NCBI GenBank assembly: GCA_012295225.1
Contig: WMKK01000001.1
Location: forward strand, 62,001 to 126,000
Source: Ostreococcus mediterraneus
Lineage: Eukaryota; Chlorophyta; Mamiellophyceae; Mamiellales; Bathycoccaceae
DNA: 64,000 nucleotides
Direction: 5' to 3'
Part shown: positions 19,963 through 30,652 of the stretch, one piece after another
How the letters are laid out: every line of letters begins with the position of its first letter
How positions within the stretch are numbered: position 1 is the first letter of the stretch
Notes under the pieces: generated by a model
Told to the model about the DNA's origin: nothing
The model's input: only the letters and a program-made list of their open reading frames with translations
Databases searched by the model: none
Position numbers and translations under genes: made by a program

Positions 19963-20721
19963 TCATTCTCCCGTCTTGCGCTTCTTTTTCGTACGGCGAG
20001 CGCCGACATCCTTCTCCATCCAAGTCAGCTCAAACAACTCACATTCGTCATCCTCCATGAAATCGAGTTCGCGCACGACGCGAACATTAAAAATTTCTTT
20101 TGTCTGCTTCAGAAATTCTTCATGCGCATCGGGTGAACGACGCTGAATGCAAACATAGCATACACTTGAAGATGATTTCTTGAGCGTTCGCTCAATGCAC
20201 GTCAGCAACGGCCCGACAAGCTTCACCGAAAACACTACATCCGTTCCCAGAACAACATCATACGGTCCGATCGCGATGACCTCATTCAGTTCATCTTCGC
20301 GTTCCCAATCGAGCGCCTTGACAGTCGGTGGCGCATGTTCTCCGAACGCCTTTGCCTCGACGTTGCGCTCAACGTTTCTCGAGCACGCTCCAAACGCAAC
20401 CTCCTTCACGTCCGTCATCACCGTCACCGCTCCCGCGCGCGCGGCAACGAGGCCAATCAATCCACACCCACACCCAAGCTCGAGCAATTTCTTCCTCCGC
20501 CGTCCCCAACGCGCGAACGCATCGGCGCTTTCGAGGAATTTGGTGAGGCAAAAAGCGCTTTCCCACACAATGCCCCCGCACGAGTTTTCAACACCGCTGT
20601 CCTGCTCGAGCTCGAGCCCGTCGTAGGTGAACGTGCGGAGATTGGCGAGCTCGAAGAATGCCCCGGGGCCGTGTTCGGCGAGGAGGGCGTCGTACGAGGG
20701 CGGGGGCGATGTCGAAGTCAT
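19963..20721 (-). CDS. METTL21-like lysine methyltransferase (252 aa)
   Basis: Family-16-type protein methyltransferase fold: GGIVWESAFCLTKFLE, then motif I KLLELGCGCGLIGLVAARAGA, acidic motif II VMTDVKEVA, motif post-II VKALDWERED, and YDVVLGTDVVF, which is the diagnostic (D/E)xxY/VVF of the METTL21/VCPKMT group. It likely transfers methyl from SAM to a lysine in a protein, but the target cannot be told. The C-terminal tail is Lys/Arg-rich (RRTKKKRKTGE), suggesting nuclear location. Starts at the first ATG. Confidence 0.85.
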   Translation of the reverse strand: MTSTSPPPSYDALLAEHGPGAFFELANLRTFTYDGLELEQDSGVENSCGGIVWESAFCLTKFLESADAFARWGRRRKKLLELGCGCGLIGLVAARAGAVTVMTDVKEVAFGACSRNVERNVEAKAFGEHAPPTVKALDWEREDELNEVIAIGPYDVVLGTDVVFSVKLVGPLLTCIERTLKKSSSSVCYVCIQRRSPDAHEEFLKQTKEIFNVRVVRELDFMEDDECELFELTWMEKDVGARRTKKKRKTGE

Positions 20722-20784
20722 GCGTGCCCCAGTGTGGAGCCTTTGTCGTCGGTGCTGTTTCTAAGCTTCTATTAAAAAATGTCT

Positions 20785-23325
20785 TTAAAGGTTATCGACA
20801 TCGGGGGTGTCTTCTTCTTCCTCCATGGCGCGAGCTTCGACTTCGGTGTCTGTTTCTATGAGGAACTCTTTCGATACGTCGGGCTTGTCGGCCTCGAGAG
20901 CGGCTTCGTGCGCGCGAATGATGTTTTCGTATGTTTCGAGCGCCATTTCGTCTTGGCAGTACAATTCACCATTCTTGATGATTAACGACGCGTTGGGGTC
21001 GTCCGTGGCGCCGCGAACGTGGACTATGGACATTCCAACGTCTTCAGCACTCATCATCACCACGGGCTTTGAAAAGTCGAGCTGTCTGTCGTACGCCGTG
21101 TGCGCGCTTGCTTCGTTGCGGGCGTAGACGAGATAAATTTTTGTCGTCGTCTCCTCGGTGGTGTTGAACGACGGCACAGGGGCATCGCTATCGAAATCCT
21201 CCTGATTCGTCACTCGCAGCTCCGTCCAAGCAATCTCGTGGTAATATGCTGGAGGAAAGGACATAAACGCCGACGTGTTGACGCGTTGCGCCTCCTCAAC
21301 AAACCGTCCATAGGAATCCCGTCGCGCGCTGTACACTTCTCTCAAGTCGAGTCTCCCGTCGTTGGTTCTGGAAATGATGAAATCAACCCCATGAAGTTCA
21401 AAGGTATGATACGCATCCTCGACATTGGCCTTTGGTAATCCTTTGGGCGAGCTCTCACGTAAATTTACCACCATTTCCCGCGCCGGCGTGGGTGTCGGGT
21501 TCTTTGACACATCTGGGAAATCCTTGGGTCCACGGTACATGTCGTCGCGGTCGATGCCAAGCTCTCGCTTTAAATCATCGTCATCAAAGTCGTTCTCGAC
21601 AAAAGACAAATACCCGGCAGAGCGTGAATAAAATTCACCCGGTGAAGTGGGGCCGTCTTGCGGGAAATCGCCCAACGGCGGCAACAAATCCGCAGCGCGT
21701 TCTTCATCGGTTTGAAACCCAGGCGGATAGTACATCGGGTCGGTGCCAACCTTCCCCGGATCATACATGTCCTCCTCTTGAATAGTGTTTCTCCACGCGG
21801 ATGGTTCGGCTGCATTGTTGAAAAACATGTTGTCGATGTTCAGATCCACTTCATCGTCGTCTTCATCGCCGCTTTCGTCCTCGTCGTCTTCGTCCACTTC
21901 AACGTACACCGTACCTTCCTCAGAGTCGTCAAACGACGCCTCAACTTCGGACATGGTAATCTTCGTCGGTGTCGTACTTGTAGACGATGGCAAACGACCG
22001 GTGACTTGCAAGAACTCATTATCTCGCAAGAGAGCTTCTTTCAACCCCGGTGGCGTCGGTCGCGAACGAGCAACGCCGAGGACAGCTTGTATAATGTCTT
22101 CCGTCGACACGCCCGCGGCGTTGCCTTTGCGCTTGATTGCACCGAAACTAAAATATTTCCCTTCTTCAGGGCTCCACACCAACACTGCGGGGACTTTCAT
22201 GTCTTCGTTACCATCGATCCAGCACACTTTCCACCCGCGCCCGACAGCCGTAATCGAGGCATGCGTGGATTCTGCGGTAATGCTGAGCTCCTCCGCGGCA
22301 TCAACCCACTTGTGTTTCGCCCACGTTTCTGCGCCGCTCAAATCCATCCCTCTCTGCTCACCAACAGCGGTGATGATTGCCCGGCTCACCACCCCAGCGG
22401 GACCGTGAAAATTAAAGTTCACACCAAGTCTGATGTACAAGCTCTCGGGCGTGGCGCCGACGCCGGCATTCCATCCGTCAATTGGGGACTCAAAGTGCGC
22501 TTCTTGCGCCGCGTCAGCCAGCGCGCCCGCCGCCTTTTGATCCGCCTTGTCCTTGAGAACGCCCGTGACGCGCATGAGCTCGTCCACAAAAGGATTCCAC
22601 GTCGCGTCTTGTACTGCAGCGTCATTAATCGATCTGTTGTACACATCACGATAGATTTCGTTGACTAAGTAAATTTTCTGCGACGCCTCGTATATAGCCT
22701 CTGGCGTCTGACAAGACGCCTGATCAACATTCATCAACGCGCCTTTCGCGATGTCGTTCAGGAAATAAAACTTCCGAGTAGTCGACAAGTAAAACATCAC
22801 CACATCCCTCTTCTGTCCATTCGGCATATTGCTCGCCGGGCACCAACACACGCGGTACTTTGATTTTTCTGGCAACGGCGTATGCGAACTCACAAACGTT
22901 ATCGGCGCCTTCGCCGCCGCCTCCTCCCACATCGCCTTCCGCCACCCAGATATCCCTCGCAATTTATTACCACTCGCCGCGTACGCCTCCTTCACCACCA
23001 CCCGTCCTTCCGCCGAGCTCGGCGCGACAAAATCCCACACCACGCCCAGGTTCTCCCACACCTCCAACACGCTCCAACCCGTGTTCCCCGGCGTCTCCCT
23101 CGCGTATTGCCGCCCGCGAACGCGCTTCACCTCACTCTTCCCCCGCGCACCGCCACCCTTACTCGCCTTGGCGCTCGTCGCACGCGCCGCGCGCACGCAC
23201 CGCGCGTTCGTCCGCGCACTCGCGCCGTTGTTAAGGTCACGCCCTCGCGCCCAACCTCTCGCGCGCGCCGGCGCGCCCACCGCGCGCGTTTGTACCGCCA
23301 CCGCGCGCGCGGGCGCGGGCATCAT
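20785..23325 (-). CDS. Plastid-type protein with tandemly duplicated novel domain (846 aa)
   Basis: Not recognised. The first ~75 residues are Ala/Arg-rich and resemble a plastid transit peptide. Two copies of one domain are visible: residues ~107-257 and ~310-446. Each has a W-AA pair (WRKAMWEEAA / WAKHKWVDAA), IT with S-H, then (Y/W)(R/K)VCW, a hydrophobic strand (VVMFYLSTTRKFYF / AVLVWSPEEGKYFSF), a helix, and a closing VTGxL. An acidic linker (~465-500) and a Pro/Asp-rich region follow. The C-terminal ~200 residues hold strands such as HGVDFIISRTNDGRLDL and KIYLVYARNEASAH. The last residues are strongly acidic. There are no catalytic signatures; a plastid structural or expression-related role is only a guess. 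Confidence 0.75.
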   Translation of the reverse strand: MMPAPARAVAVQTRAVGAPARARGWARGRDLNNGASARTNARCVRAARATSAKASKGGGARGKSEVKRVRGRQYARETPGNTGWSVLEVWENLGVVWDFVAPSSAEGRVVVKEAYAASGNKLRGISGWRKAMWEEAAAKAPITFVSSHTPLPEKSKYRVCWCPASNMPNGQKRDVVMFYLSTTRKFYFLNDIAKGALMNVDQASCQTPEAIYEASQKIYLVNEIYRDVYNRSINDAAVQDATWNPFVDELMRVTGVLKDKADQKAAGALADAAQEAHFESPIDGWNAGVGATPESLYIRLGVNFNFHGPAGVVSRAIITAVGEQRGMDLSGAETWAKHKWVDAAEELSITAESTHASITAVGRGWKVCWIDGNEDMKVPAVLVWSPEEGKYFSFGAIKRKGNAAGVSTEDIIQAVLGVARSRPTPPGLKEALLRDNEFLQVTGRLPSSTSTTPTKITMSEVEASFDDSEEGTVYVEVDEDDEDESGDEDDDEVDLNIDNMFFNNAAEPSAWRNTIQEEDMYDPGKVGTDPMYYPPGFQTDEERAADLLPPLGDFPQDGPTSPGEFYSRSAGYLSFVENDFDDDDLKRELGIDRDDMYRGPKDFPDVSKNPTPTPAREMVVNLRESSPKGLPKANVEDAYHTFELHGVDFIISRTNDGRLDLREVYSARRDSYGRFVEEAQRVNTSAFMSFPPAYYHEIAWTELRVTNQEDFDSDAPVPSFNTTEETTTKIYLVYARNEASAHTAYDRQLDFSKPVVMMSAEDVGMSIVHVRGATDDPNASLIIKNGELYCQDEMALETYENIIRAHEAALEADKPDVSKEFLIETDTEVEARAMEEEEDTPDVDNL

Positions 23326-23543
23326 CGTCGTCTGTCACCGTCCGCGCCGCGATCGACCGCGAACGTCCGCGCGTCGGCGCGGTGTGACGCCGCGAACGAC
23401 GACGCGATGGGTGGCGGCGGCGGTTCGTGTCACGCCACCAATGTAAACATTTGCCGCCATCGCCGCGGCGTTCGACGGGCGTCTCGCGCGCGCGCGCCGC
23501 CGCATTCGTCGTCGCCGGCGCGCGCGAGACGCGGTCGAACGCG

Positions 23544-24674
23544 ATGTTCGCCCGCGCGCTCGCGTTGGAGCTCGGCGCGTTGGAGCTCGGCGCGGTGTCG
23601 ATGCTGAAGCCGCACGCGCTGGGGCGAGGCGGCGCACGGGGGGGGTGGGGTGGTTGGCGCTGCGCGCGCGCGTGGTCGGCGCTGCGCGGCGCGCGGGCGA
23701 CGACGGTGACGATGACGGCGTTTCCGTGGACGTCGCGGTCGCGTTCGATGACGACGAGGATGGCGTCGGGGAGGACGAGGGGGGGGACGCGCGTCGGGGC
23801 GGCGTCGGATGCGGCGTCGAGCGTGTACGACGCACCGGAAATATACGACGTCGCGTTTGGGTTTCGCGATTTTGATAAGGAGATTGATTTCTTAGAGACG
23901 CTCGTGCGCGAGTACGGGGCATTGCACGGCGGTGGTGGGTTGACGAGCGCGTTGGAGCTCGGCGCGGGGCCGGCGTGGCATTCGTTGGCGTGCGCGCGAC
24001 GCGGGATTCAAGCCGTCGCGCTCGAGCGCAATCCCGCCATGCGTGCGTATGCGAACGATAAAAAAGCTGCAGTTGAAGCGAGCGGGGTGAAGCTGAATAG
24101 TATGCGCGTGGTGGATGGAGATATGCGGCACATTGAGCTGCCGCACATGATGGCGCCCGAAGGCGGATTTGACTGCGTCGTCATGCTGCTCGGCACGGTG
24201 GCGCATTTATTGACGTACGACGACGCAATTTCATGCATGACGAGCGTGAGGAAGCAACTCAAGCCAGGTGGTTTGTTCGTCGTCGAGTTGGAGCATCCTT
24301 GGGATTTGTTTAGTGGTGATTTGTCCGAAGGCGTTGGCGACGCGTGGGACCGCGTGGACGAAGAGCGAGGCGTAAAGGTGCTCGTTGAATGGGGCCGAGA
24401 CGGCGACGAGTTCGACATCGAAACCCAAGTCTACGAACGAACGGTGTCTTTTAACTTAATCGAGCTCGATGGCAACGAAAACACCAAACCAAAGGTGTTG
24501 AAAACTGTCGAGGAAGTGGTGCCGTGTAAAATTTACACGGCGCCGGAATTCAAGGCGCTGGCGCGCGCGGCGTCTCTCGCGCACGTCGGCACATTCGGGG
24601 ACATGTCCACCACCATGGCGCTCGACGACGAAGACGCGCACAACATGGTTCTAGTGTTCCGTAGAGACGACTAA
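23544..24674 (+). CDS. SAM-dependent methyltransferase, plastid-type N-terminus (376 aa)
   Basis: The first ATG in a continuous frame is at 23544; the frame is open further upstream but lacks ATG. Residues 1-~90 are Arg/Ala/Gly-rich, consistent with a transit peptide. The class I fold begins around VYDAPEIYDVAFGFRDFDKE, then motif I ALELGAGPAWHSLACARRG, acidic loop VALERNPAM, VVDGDMRHIELP, and DCVVMLLGTVAHLLTYDDAISCM, and KPGGLFVVELEHPWDLF. This resembles small-molecule or unassigned methyltransferases rather than a known rRNA or chlorophyll enzyme. Substrate unknown. Confidence 0.8.
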   Translation: MFARALALELGALELGAVSMLKPHALGRGGARGGWGGWRCARAWSALRGARATTVTMTAFPWTSRSRSMTTRMASGRTRGGTRVGAASDAASSVYDAPEIYDVAFGFRDFDKEIDFLETLVREYGALHGGGGLTSALELGAGPAWHSLACARRGIQAVALERNPAMRAYANDKKAAVEASGVKLNSMRVVDGDMRHIELPHMMAPEGGFDCVVMLLGTVAHLLTYDDAISCMTSVRKQLKPGGLFVVELEHPWDLFSGDLSEGVGDAWDRVDEERGVKVLVEWGRDGDEFDIETQVYERTVSFNLIELDGNENTKPKVLKTVEEVVPCKIYTAPEFKALARAASLAHVGTFGDMSTTMALDDEDAHNMVLVFRRDD

Positions 24675-24776
24675 AAGCATAGGTTTGTACCATTTTTGGC
24701 TTTGCATGTGTAATAAAACGATTCCAATGTCACGAGTAACCACGACAGTTTTACGCTCCACAATTTTACGCGCACC

Positions 24777-25351
24777 ATGGCTGCGGCTGCCGTGGTCTGT
24801 GGCGCCGCCATCGCAGGTACGCACGGTGTACGATGTCACATGTATCGCGTCCTCGCCGCCGCCTGCGCCTGCGCCGTCGTCACGCGTCGCGTCGCGTCGT
24901 TTCTCGTTTCATGTCTTTTTCGTTTGAGTGACTCACGCATCAACATTAACCGTTCGTCGTGTTCGTCTTCAATCCAGGTGTCCCTCGACGCGTCGCAGTC
25001 ACCTCTGCCGCCGCCGTGGGTGCCATAGGCTCGCTCACGACGCTCATTTTCGCCTACCGCGAACCACTCAACCGATGCCGATGCACAAAGGATGAAGTCG
25101 CGTCCACGTCCCGAGCGTCTTCGCGCTCAAAACTTTTCGACGCACACTGCGCGCGCTGTCGCAAACGCACTCGTCTAGGCGTAGCCATGAGCTTTGTGTT
25201 CTCCCCAGCCTACGTCGCAGCGGCGAGCGCGTTGACGGCGCTCGCCGCACACGTCGCCGGGAGGAAGTGTTTAGGCGGCGCGAGAGGCTTGGCGCGAACG
25301 GCTCGCGCGAGACTTCGCGAACGCAGGCGCGCACGACACCCCTCCGACTAG
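24777..25351 (+). CDS. Small two-exon membrane protein, unknown (137 aa)
   Basis: Exons 24777-24816 and 24978-25351, joined in phase 1 across an intron that begins GTACGC and ends CCAG. The splice joins an Ala-rich start (MAAAAVVCGAAIA) to GVPRRVAVTSAAAVGAIG. Two hydrophobic stretches (about residues 19-40 and 86-107) could be membrane segments. A Cys-containing loop (CRCTKDE ... HCARCRK) lies between them, and the C-terminus is strongly Arg-rich. It matches no family I recognise. The phase agreement and clean splice signals support a gene; confidence is limited because the protein is short and GC-biased. Confidence 0.5.
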
Positions 25352-25671
25352 CACGACGACTACAATACATACACATTATTACTAGCACGCACGCCGCGCG
25401 CATCGCCGTCATCGGCGCTGCGCGGCATTGACATTAAACGCGCGGCGGCCACGAGGCGCTGTCCCGCCCTAGCGCGCTCGTGGTCGTCATTGCCCGACGC
25501 ACCTCACGCGTTCGTGCCCATTCGTCACCCTCACGCGCGTGACGTGCGGTGGACGCCCGCACCAAGTCGTCAATCCCGCGCACACATCAGCGCCGCGCGC
25601 ACGCGACTCGTCAACGACGCGCATTCGCATCTTGCGTCAAGTCTATCCAGGTTGGAGACGACTCAAAACAC
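25352..25671. other. Intergenic spacer before cytochrome b5
   Basis: About 320 bp of GC-rich sequence with no gene, tRNA or repeat that I can support. It presumably carries the cytochrome b5 promoter and 5' leader. Confidence 0.5.
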
Positions 25672-26058
25672 ATGGCGCCGCGTTCAATCACGCTCGCCGA
25701 GGTCGAGCAGCACGTGACGTACGATGATTTATGGCTCGTGATTGATGGTAAGGTGTACGACGTCACGGAGTTTATGGATGACCACCCGGGCGGCGGGGAG
25801 ATCATGTTGAACGCCGCGGGGAAAGATGGGACGGATGACTTTGAAGACGTCGGACACTCTCCGGCGGCGCGCGAACAGCTGAAAAAGTACGAAATCGGCA
25901 CCTACGCCGGTGGTGCGAGCGCGAATGGTGACACGGGTAAGAGTAAGGGCAAGAATACGATGACCACGGGTGGGATGTCGAGCATTGGTGCGATTTTATT
26001 ACCGTTGTTTGTGATTTTGCTCGCGCTCATCGCGGCTAAAATCGGCGTCAAGGCGTAG
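25672..26058 (+). CDS. Cytochrome b5, tail-anchored (128 aa)
   Basis: Heme-binding electron carrier for ER desaturases and related oxygenases. The heme domain covers residues ~5-80: ITLAEVEQHVTYDDLWLVIDGKVYDVTEFMDDHPGG includes the HPGG motif with the first axial His, and the second axial His is in DVGHSPAAREQL. A Gly/Ser/Lys linker leads to a C-terminal hydrophobic anchor (GAILLPLFVILLALIAAKI), typical of ER or outer mitochondrial membrane b5. The ATG at 25672 (MAPRSITL) gives the usual length; the upstream open frame lacks a better ATG. Confidence 0.95.
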   Translation: MAPRSITLAEVEQHVTYDDLWLVIDGKVYDVTEFMDDHPGGGEIMLNAAGKDGTDDFEDVGHSPAAREQLKKYEIGTYAGGASANGDTGKSKGKNTMTTGGMSSIGAILLPLFVILLALIAAKIGVKA

Positions 26059-26315
26059 ATTTTCAATTTGGTTGTTTTGTTTGCAATGTTGTAATGCGTA
26101 ACGTTACACGATTTTAGGTTTATTGTGATTCGTGTGTCTCGTGCGTCGCTCGCGTGGTGCGTCGCGCTCGATGCCGATGGCGCCTGGCGTCCGTTCACAC
26201 GCGCGAAGCGCTTGAAGTGCATCATCGCCCGCGGCGAGCTCGGCGTCACTCACGCGCGCGTCGCCTCCCCGTCGTCGTCGTCGTCGTCGCGCACATCACC
26301 ATCGCCGCGCACGCC

Positions 26316-28543
26316 ATGGTCGATGCCCTGCCGCCGTGCCACGCCCGCGCCGACGTCGTCGTCGAGTTTGGCGTCGGCCACGAGCTGTTGGTGCGCAACG
26401 CCGACGCCGCCGGCGCGAGCGACGCGCCCACCGTCGTGCGCTGGAGCGCGTTGAGCGATGCGCGCGCACGCGTGGCTGAGCGCACCGCGCACGCGTTGCT
26501 CACGCTTCGCGCGACAGAGGTACGTCGAACGTGGCGCGAACGAGAGGTGTTTACATGGATTGATGGAGGGGGAACGTCTGTCGCGCGGCGAAGACGGCTG
26601 ACTGACTGCGTGTTTTACCGTACGTGCGCACACAGAACGCGAGCATGTCTCGAGGGACGTACGTTGAAGATGAGTTCGCCACGCTTCATGCGTTTTCGCG
26701 CGCGGTGACGGAGGCGTTGGATGAAGTATCAGAGTCGAGCGCCGGCGACGCAGGCGTGGCGTTGTCTCGCGCGGTTTGGGAACTTTTAGAAGGGTATTTT
26801 GTCACCAAAGGTGGTGGGTTAGGCGTGGGTACAGATGAAATAGTGTCGTGGTATCGCAAGAATGCGGCGAATTTGGCACTCGGGAAAGATAGTGCGAGTG
26901 CGAGGTTGCGCGTTCTGTTGGATGCGTTTAACCAGAGCGCTCGGCCAGAGGAGGAACTTGGATATTGGGACATGATCGCCACCATGGTTGCCATTGGCTG
27001 GATCGATGCGGCGATTGACTTGATTAATATGCACAGTTCATGGGCGGAGTGGCGTCTGAGAAAGACGAGCGTGCAACCGCAAGTGGAATTAATGGAAGCG
27101 GCGGTGGCGTTGTTGCAAACGCTTCCGCGACTCGGCGGCGACGACGGCGGCGCCGCGAATGTGCCGCAATTCACGAGTTTTCGCAACGCATGGTTGATGC
27201 AGGTGAAGTCTGTTCTCGCCGAGGGTGGATTATTTAACAGTTGCTGGGGACCGACCGCTGATGGCGTTCGAGCGGTGCTCCTTGTGCTCTCGGGTGACGA
27301 ACGCGTCATCACGGCGCGCACTGGAAACTGGATCGAACTCATGTTGGCGCAGTTGCAGCATCGCTATCCGACGTTGAAGATTAACGGCGAACATGAAAGT
27401 TTAGCGCAAGCATCAAAACGCACGAAGGGACCACTGATGAGCGATGCGCTCGATTCCTTGTTACTCGCGGTTATGGCGGGCGACGCCCAAGGCGTCGTCT
27501 CTGTGTGTTCGCGACATTTAGATGCTTGGTTTATGGCCTACTCGACAGCCATGCTCTCGCGCTCGGGTGGGGCGCAAGCCGATGTATTGCGACGACCAAC
27601 GGCGTCTGGGGCGAGCCAAAGTGAGCTGTACATGCTCGAGTATTGCTCCGCGCTGTCGACGTCAAAGAGAACGAGACATTTAGCCGTGAGCGTGCTCGCC
27701 GCGTGTAGCCCACAACGCGGTTCCGAGATGATTTCGCAAGCCCTCATGCGCATGGCAGTTGAAGAAGACGTCGATGAGACTGAAGACGACGCTCACGCGC
27801 GTGCGGCGTACGCGCGTGCGGTCGAACTCAATCTTCCGAGCACCAGTGCGCGCATCGCGCGCATGGCGAGCGAACGCGCGCGCGCGAATGGCTACGTCGC
27901 CCTCGCCTTTGACTGGCTTCGCGAATGCGGAGATTTGCACGGGAGTGATGTGTTAGCGCGGGGTGTCGCGCGCGTCGCAGAGAGCGATCATGGTGATCCG
28001 AGCGCGGCGCTCGTGCGCGTCGACGCTTTTATGGCAAAAAACGGCGACGTCTTGGCGCGCGCGGGAGATGGCGTGAACGACGCCGCCGAAGATGCCGGCG
28101 TCGCCGCACTCACGGATACATGCGTTGATTTCTATCGCGCACGCGCGACATTCGTCAACGCTATGCGTGCGTTACGCGAAGACGCCGCGGCGGGCGCGCG
28201 CGAGGCTAAAATCGCCGCCGACGCCCTCGTCGCCGCGCTCGCGCCTCGCGCCTCCCCTCCCGAGCTCTGGCCCGCGCTCATCATCGATGCCGCACCGCTC
28301 TTCGAAAGTTCTTTCGACGCATGCGAGCTATTCTCCCCCGATGCCGTGCGTCTCCTCGCCGCCCGCGCGCACGGCGCCTCGGCGCTCGGCGTCGCCGACT
28401 CCGCCCGCGCCCTCGACGCCCTCGCAATCTCCCGCGATCCCGCGCGCGACGCCGCCACCATCGACGTCATGCGCCTCGCCCTCGCTCGTGACGCCATCGC
28501 GCGCCTCACCGCGCGCGTCGCCCTCGAATCCATCGGCGCCTGA
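26316..28543 (+). CDS. NUP85: Nucleoporin Nup85/Nup75 (703 aa, two exons)
   Basis: Y-complex scaffold nucleoporin. Exon 1 (26316-26519, MVDALPPCHARAD..LRATE) joins exon 2 (26636-28543, NASMSRGTYVEDEF) in phase 0. The 116-nt intron begins GTACGT, ends CACAG and carries tandem CTGAC motifs near 26599. Seen: the YWDMIATMVAIGWIDAAIDLINMHS helix pair, a FRNAWLMQVKSVL segment, LLVLSGDERVI, and SELYMLEYCSALSTSKRTRHLAVSVLAAC, matching the family order (YWD..L.L.G..D.A..LL..HS; LSGDE; YCxAL..H..LA..YL..C). The C-terminal half is helical with IARMASERARANGYVALAFDWLRE. The ORF alone would miss the N-terminal 68 residues. Confidence 0.85.
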
Positions 28544-29075
28544 GCCGCCCGAGCCGCGCGGCGCAGACGCGCGCAGCCAGAGCCAGCCATCCCCATAGAC
28601 AACCTCTACACATGCCATACTATACACACATACCACCATTCACAATACTCACATACCACATCACCCTATATACCTAGGAAAATAAATCCCCCGAGACTAA
28701 ATCACCACAGTCCCTGACTCCCCCCCGAATTCGGTGATTTTCTGAGTCCTGATTGGTCAAATCATTCAGGGGAACCAAAAAACGTCGCTTCCGCTTCCGA
28801 GCTTTCGCCCCGAGCGATGCGACGACATACCCGCACGCACGACGACGACGACGACGACCACCGACCACGGTTGTGCGCGCGCGTGTGTGTGTAGTGTGTG
28901 TGTGCGTTGATCGACGACGTACGTGTTTGACCGCGACGCGCGCGTACGAGGGAAGACACGACGCGAGAGAGGATGCGCTGGGGGGAACTTGCGAGACTGA
29001 CAATCGTTGAACGTCGGTGTGTATATAGGCGACGTGTGCGCGCGACGGGCGATCGTACGCGGGGGTTCGAGCGCG
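28544..29075. promoter_or_regulatory. Spacer between Nup85 and cyclin B; likely cyclin B promoter
   Basis: No gene is visible. It contains CCTGATTGGTCAAATC at 28748-28763, an inverted CCAAT-type core in the cyclin orientation (about 330 bp upstream of the ATG), and short TG-rich and CGA tracts near 28840-28900. Long minus-strand frames here read as simple sequence. Confidence 0.4.
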
Positions 29076-30652
29076 ATGAATGAAAATGAGACGTATGCGC
29101 GTGATGGTGCGGTGGGTGGTAAGCCAGGTGAGTGGTGCGATGCGATAGAGTTGGGTGATGATTGTGTAGCGATGCGCGACGCGCGCGCGAGAGAGACGAT
29201 GGACTGATGATTGGTTTTTGTTTTTGCGTACGTTTAGGTTTACGATCACAAGGATTAGCGCCTGCGGGGAACCGTGCGGCGTTGAGTAATATCGGGAATG
29301 TGTTAACTGGGGCGCAGGGCGTGCGGCAGACGCGTGCGGGGAAGGCGAGGTGTGTTTTGAGCGCGCGCGCAAAACGCGCAAAACGCGCGCGGGATTTCGC
29401 GACGATGAAGGTGTCTTTTCGTGTGTTTGAGCCGTCTTTTGTGTGTTCAAGTACTGACTGTGGTGTTTTTCGTACGCTACGCGTGATATAGTCAACACGT
29501 CGAGCCGGCAACGCAGAACGCCGCGCGATGGGGTCGGACGTCTCAGCGCACGTCGCACGGCAAGCCGCGCGCGAGCGCCGCGGGCGGATCGATGACGACG
29601 GCGGGTGGCGACGTGGATATGCGCGAATCGTATTCATCCTACCTCGAACGATCAGTGGCTGGGGATGAGATGACCGATGCGTTACCGGATATCGATCTTT
29701 ATGATCACGACAACCCGTTAGCGGTGACGGAATACGTGAATGACATTTATGACTATTGGTACAGAGTCGAGGTGCGTATGCGCGCGTCAACGGCTCTACG
29801 GCGCGCGGCGTCGCGTCGCGTTGAGATTGTGTGTTTCGTCGTGCGCACCGAACGCGATTGTGTACGTGGTTTGAGAATGTGTACTGACTGTGCGTTTCTG
29901 TCGTCGTCGAATGTGTGCTCGATGCGTAGCCCAACACGCAAGTGTCTGAAAAGTACATGATCATCCAAGGCGACATCAACAGCAAGATGCGCGCGATTCT
30001 CATCGACTGGCTGGTGGAAGTTCATTTGAAGTTTAAGCTCATGCCTGAGACGTTGTTCTTGACGACCAATTTGATTGATCGTTTCCTCGAGTTGAAGTCT
30101 GTGACTCGTAAGAACCTACAACTCGTTGGCGTCACCGCAATGCTCGTGGCAAGCAAGTATGAAGAAATTTGGGCGCCTGAAGTGCGCGACTTTGTGTACA
30201 TCAGCGATAAGGCGTACACGCGCGAGCAAATTCTGGATATGGAGAAGACGATGCTGAATACGCTTGGTTTTCATCTCACCGTTCCAACTCCGTTTCAGTT
30301 CATGAACCGATACTTTAAGGCTGCCGGTGGTGACCGCAAGTTTCAGCTGTACGCGTCGTACGCCGTCGAGTGCGCGTTGCCCGACTACAACATGTTGCAG
30401 TACTCTGGGTCAATGTTAGCCGCGGCTGGGGTGTACATTGCCATGCGTGCGTTGCGCACGGGATCGTGGAACCATGTAATGGAGGCGCACACGCGAGTTT
30501 CCGAGGCGCAAGTGTACCCATGTGCGTGCGACATGGCGGAACTCATGCGCAAGGCGCCGACAGCGTCGCTCACCGCCGTGTTTAAAAAGTACAGCGGGGA
30601 AAAGTTTATGAAGATTGCAACCTTGCCCGTGCCGAACGAGCTTCGACTTTAA
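29076..30652 (+). CDS. CYCB: B-type mitotic cyclin, four exons (388 aa)
   Basis: Exons 29076-29127, 29238-29349, 29492-29771 and 29930-30652; phases 1, 2 and 0 all agree. Introns are 110, 142 and 158 nt with GT-AG ends; the last two carry CTGAC near 29454 and 29884. Exon 2 supplies the destruction box RAALSNIGN (RxxLxxxxN), expected in APC/C-degraded mitotic cyclins. The cyclin box spans exons 3-4: YVNDIYDYWYRVE, then SEKYMIIQGDINSKMRAILIDWLVEVH, the MRAILIDWL signature, LIDRFLEL and ASKYEEIWAPEVRDFVYI. The second cyclin fold follows (YVECALPDYNMLQYSGSMLAAAGV). It activates a CDK for mitosis. The N-terminus and D-box are invisible to ORF-only annotation. Confidence 0.9.

Noticed and set aside
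28762-30003. 413-codon minus-strand ORF over the cyclin B 5' half
   Set aside because: It lies opposite conserved cyclin exons and reads as Arg/Ser/Thr-rich simple sequence.
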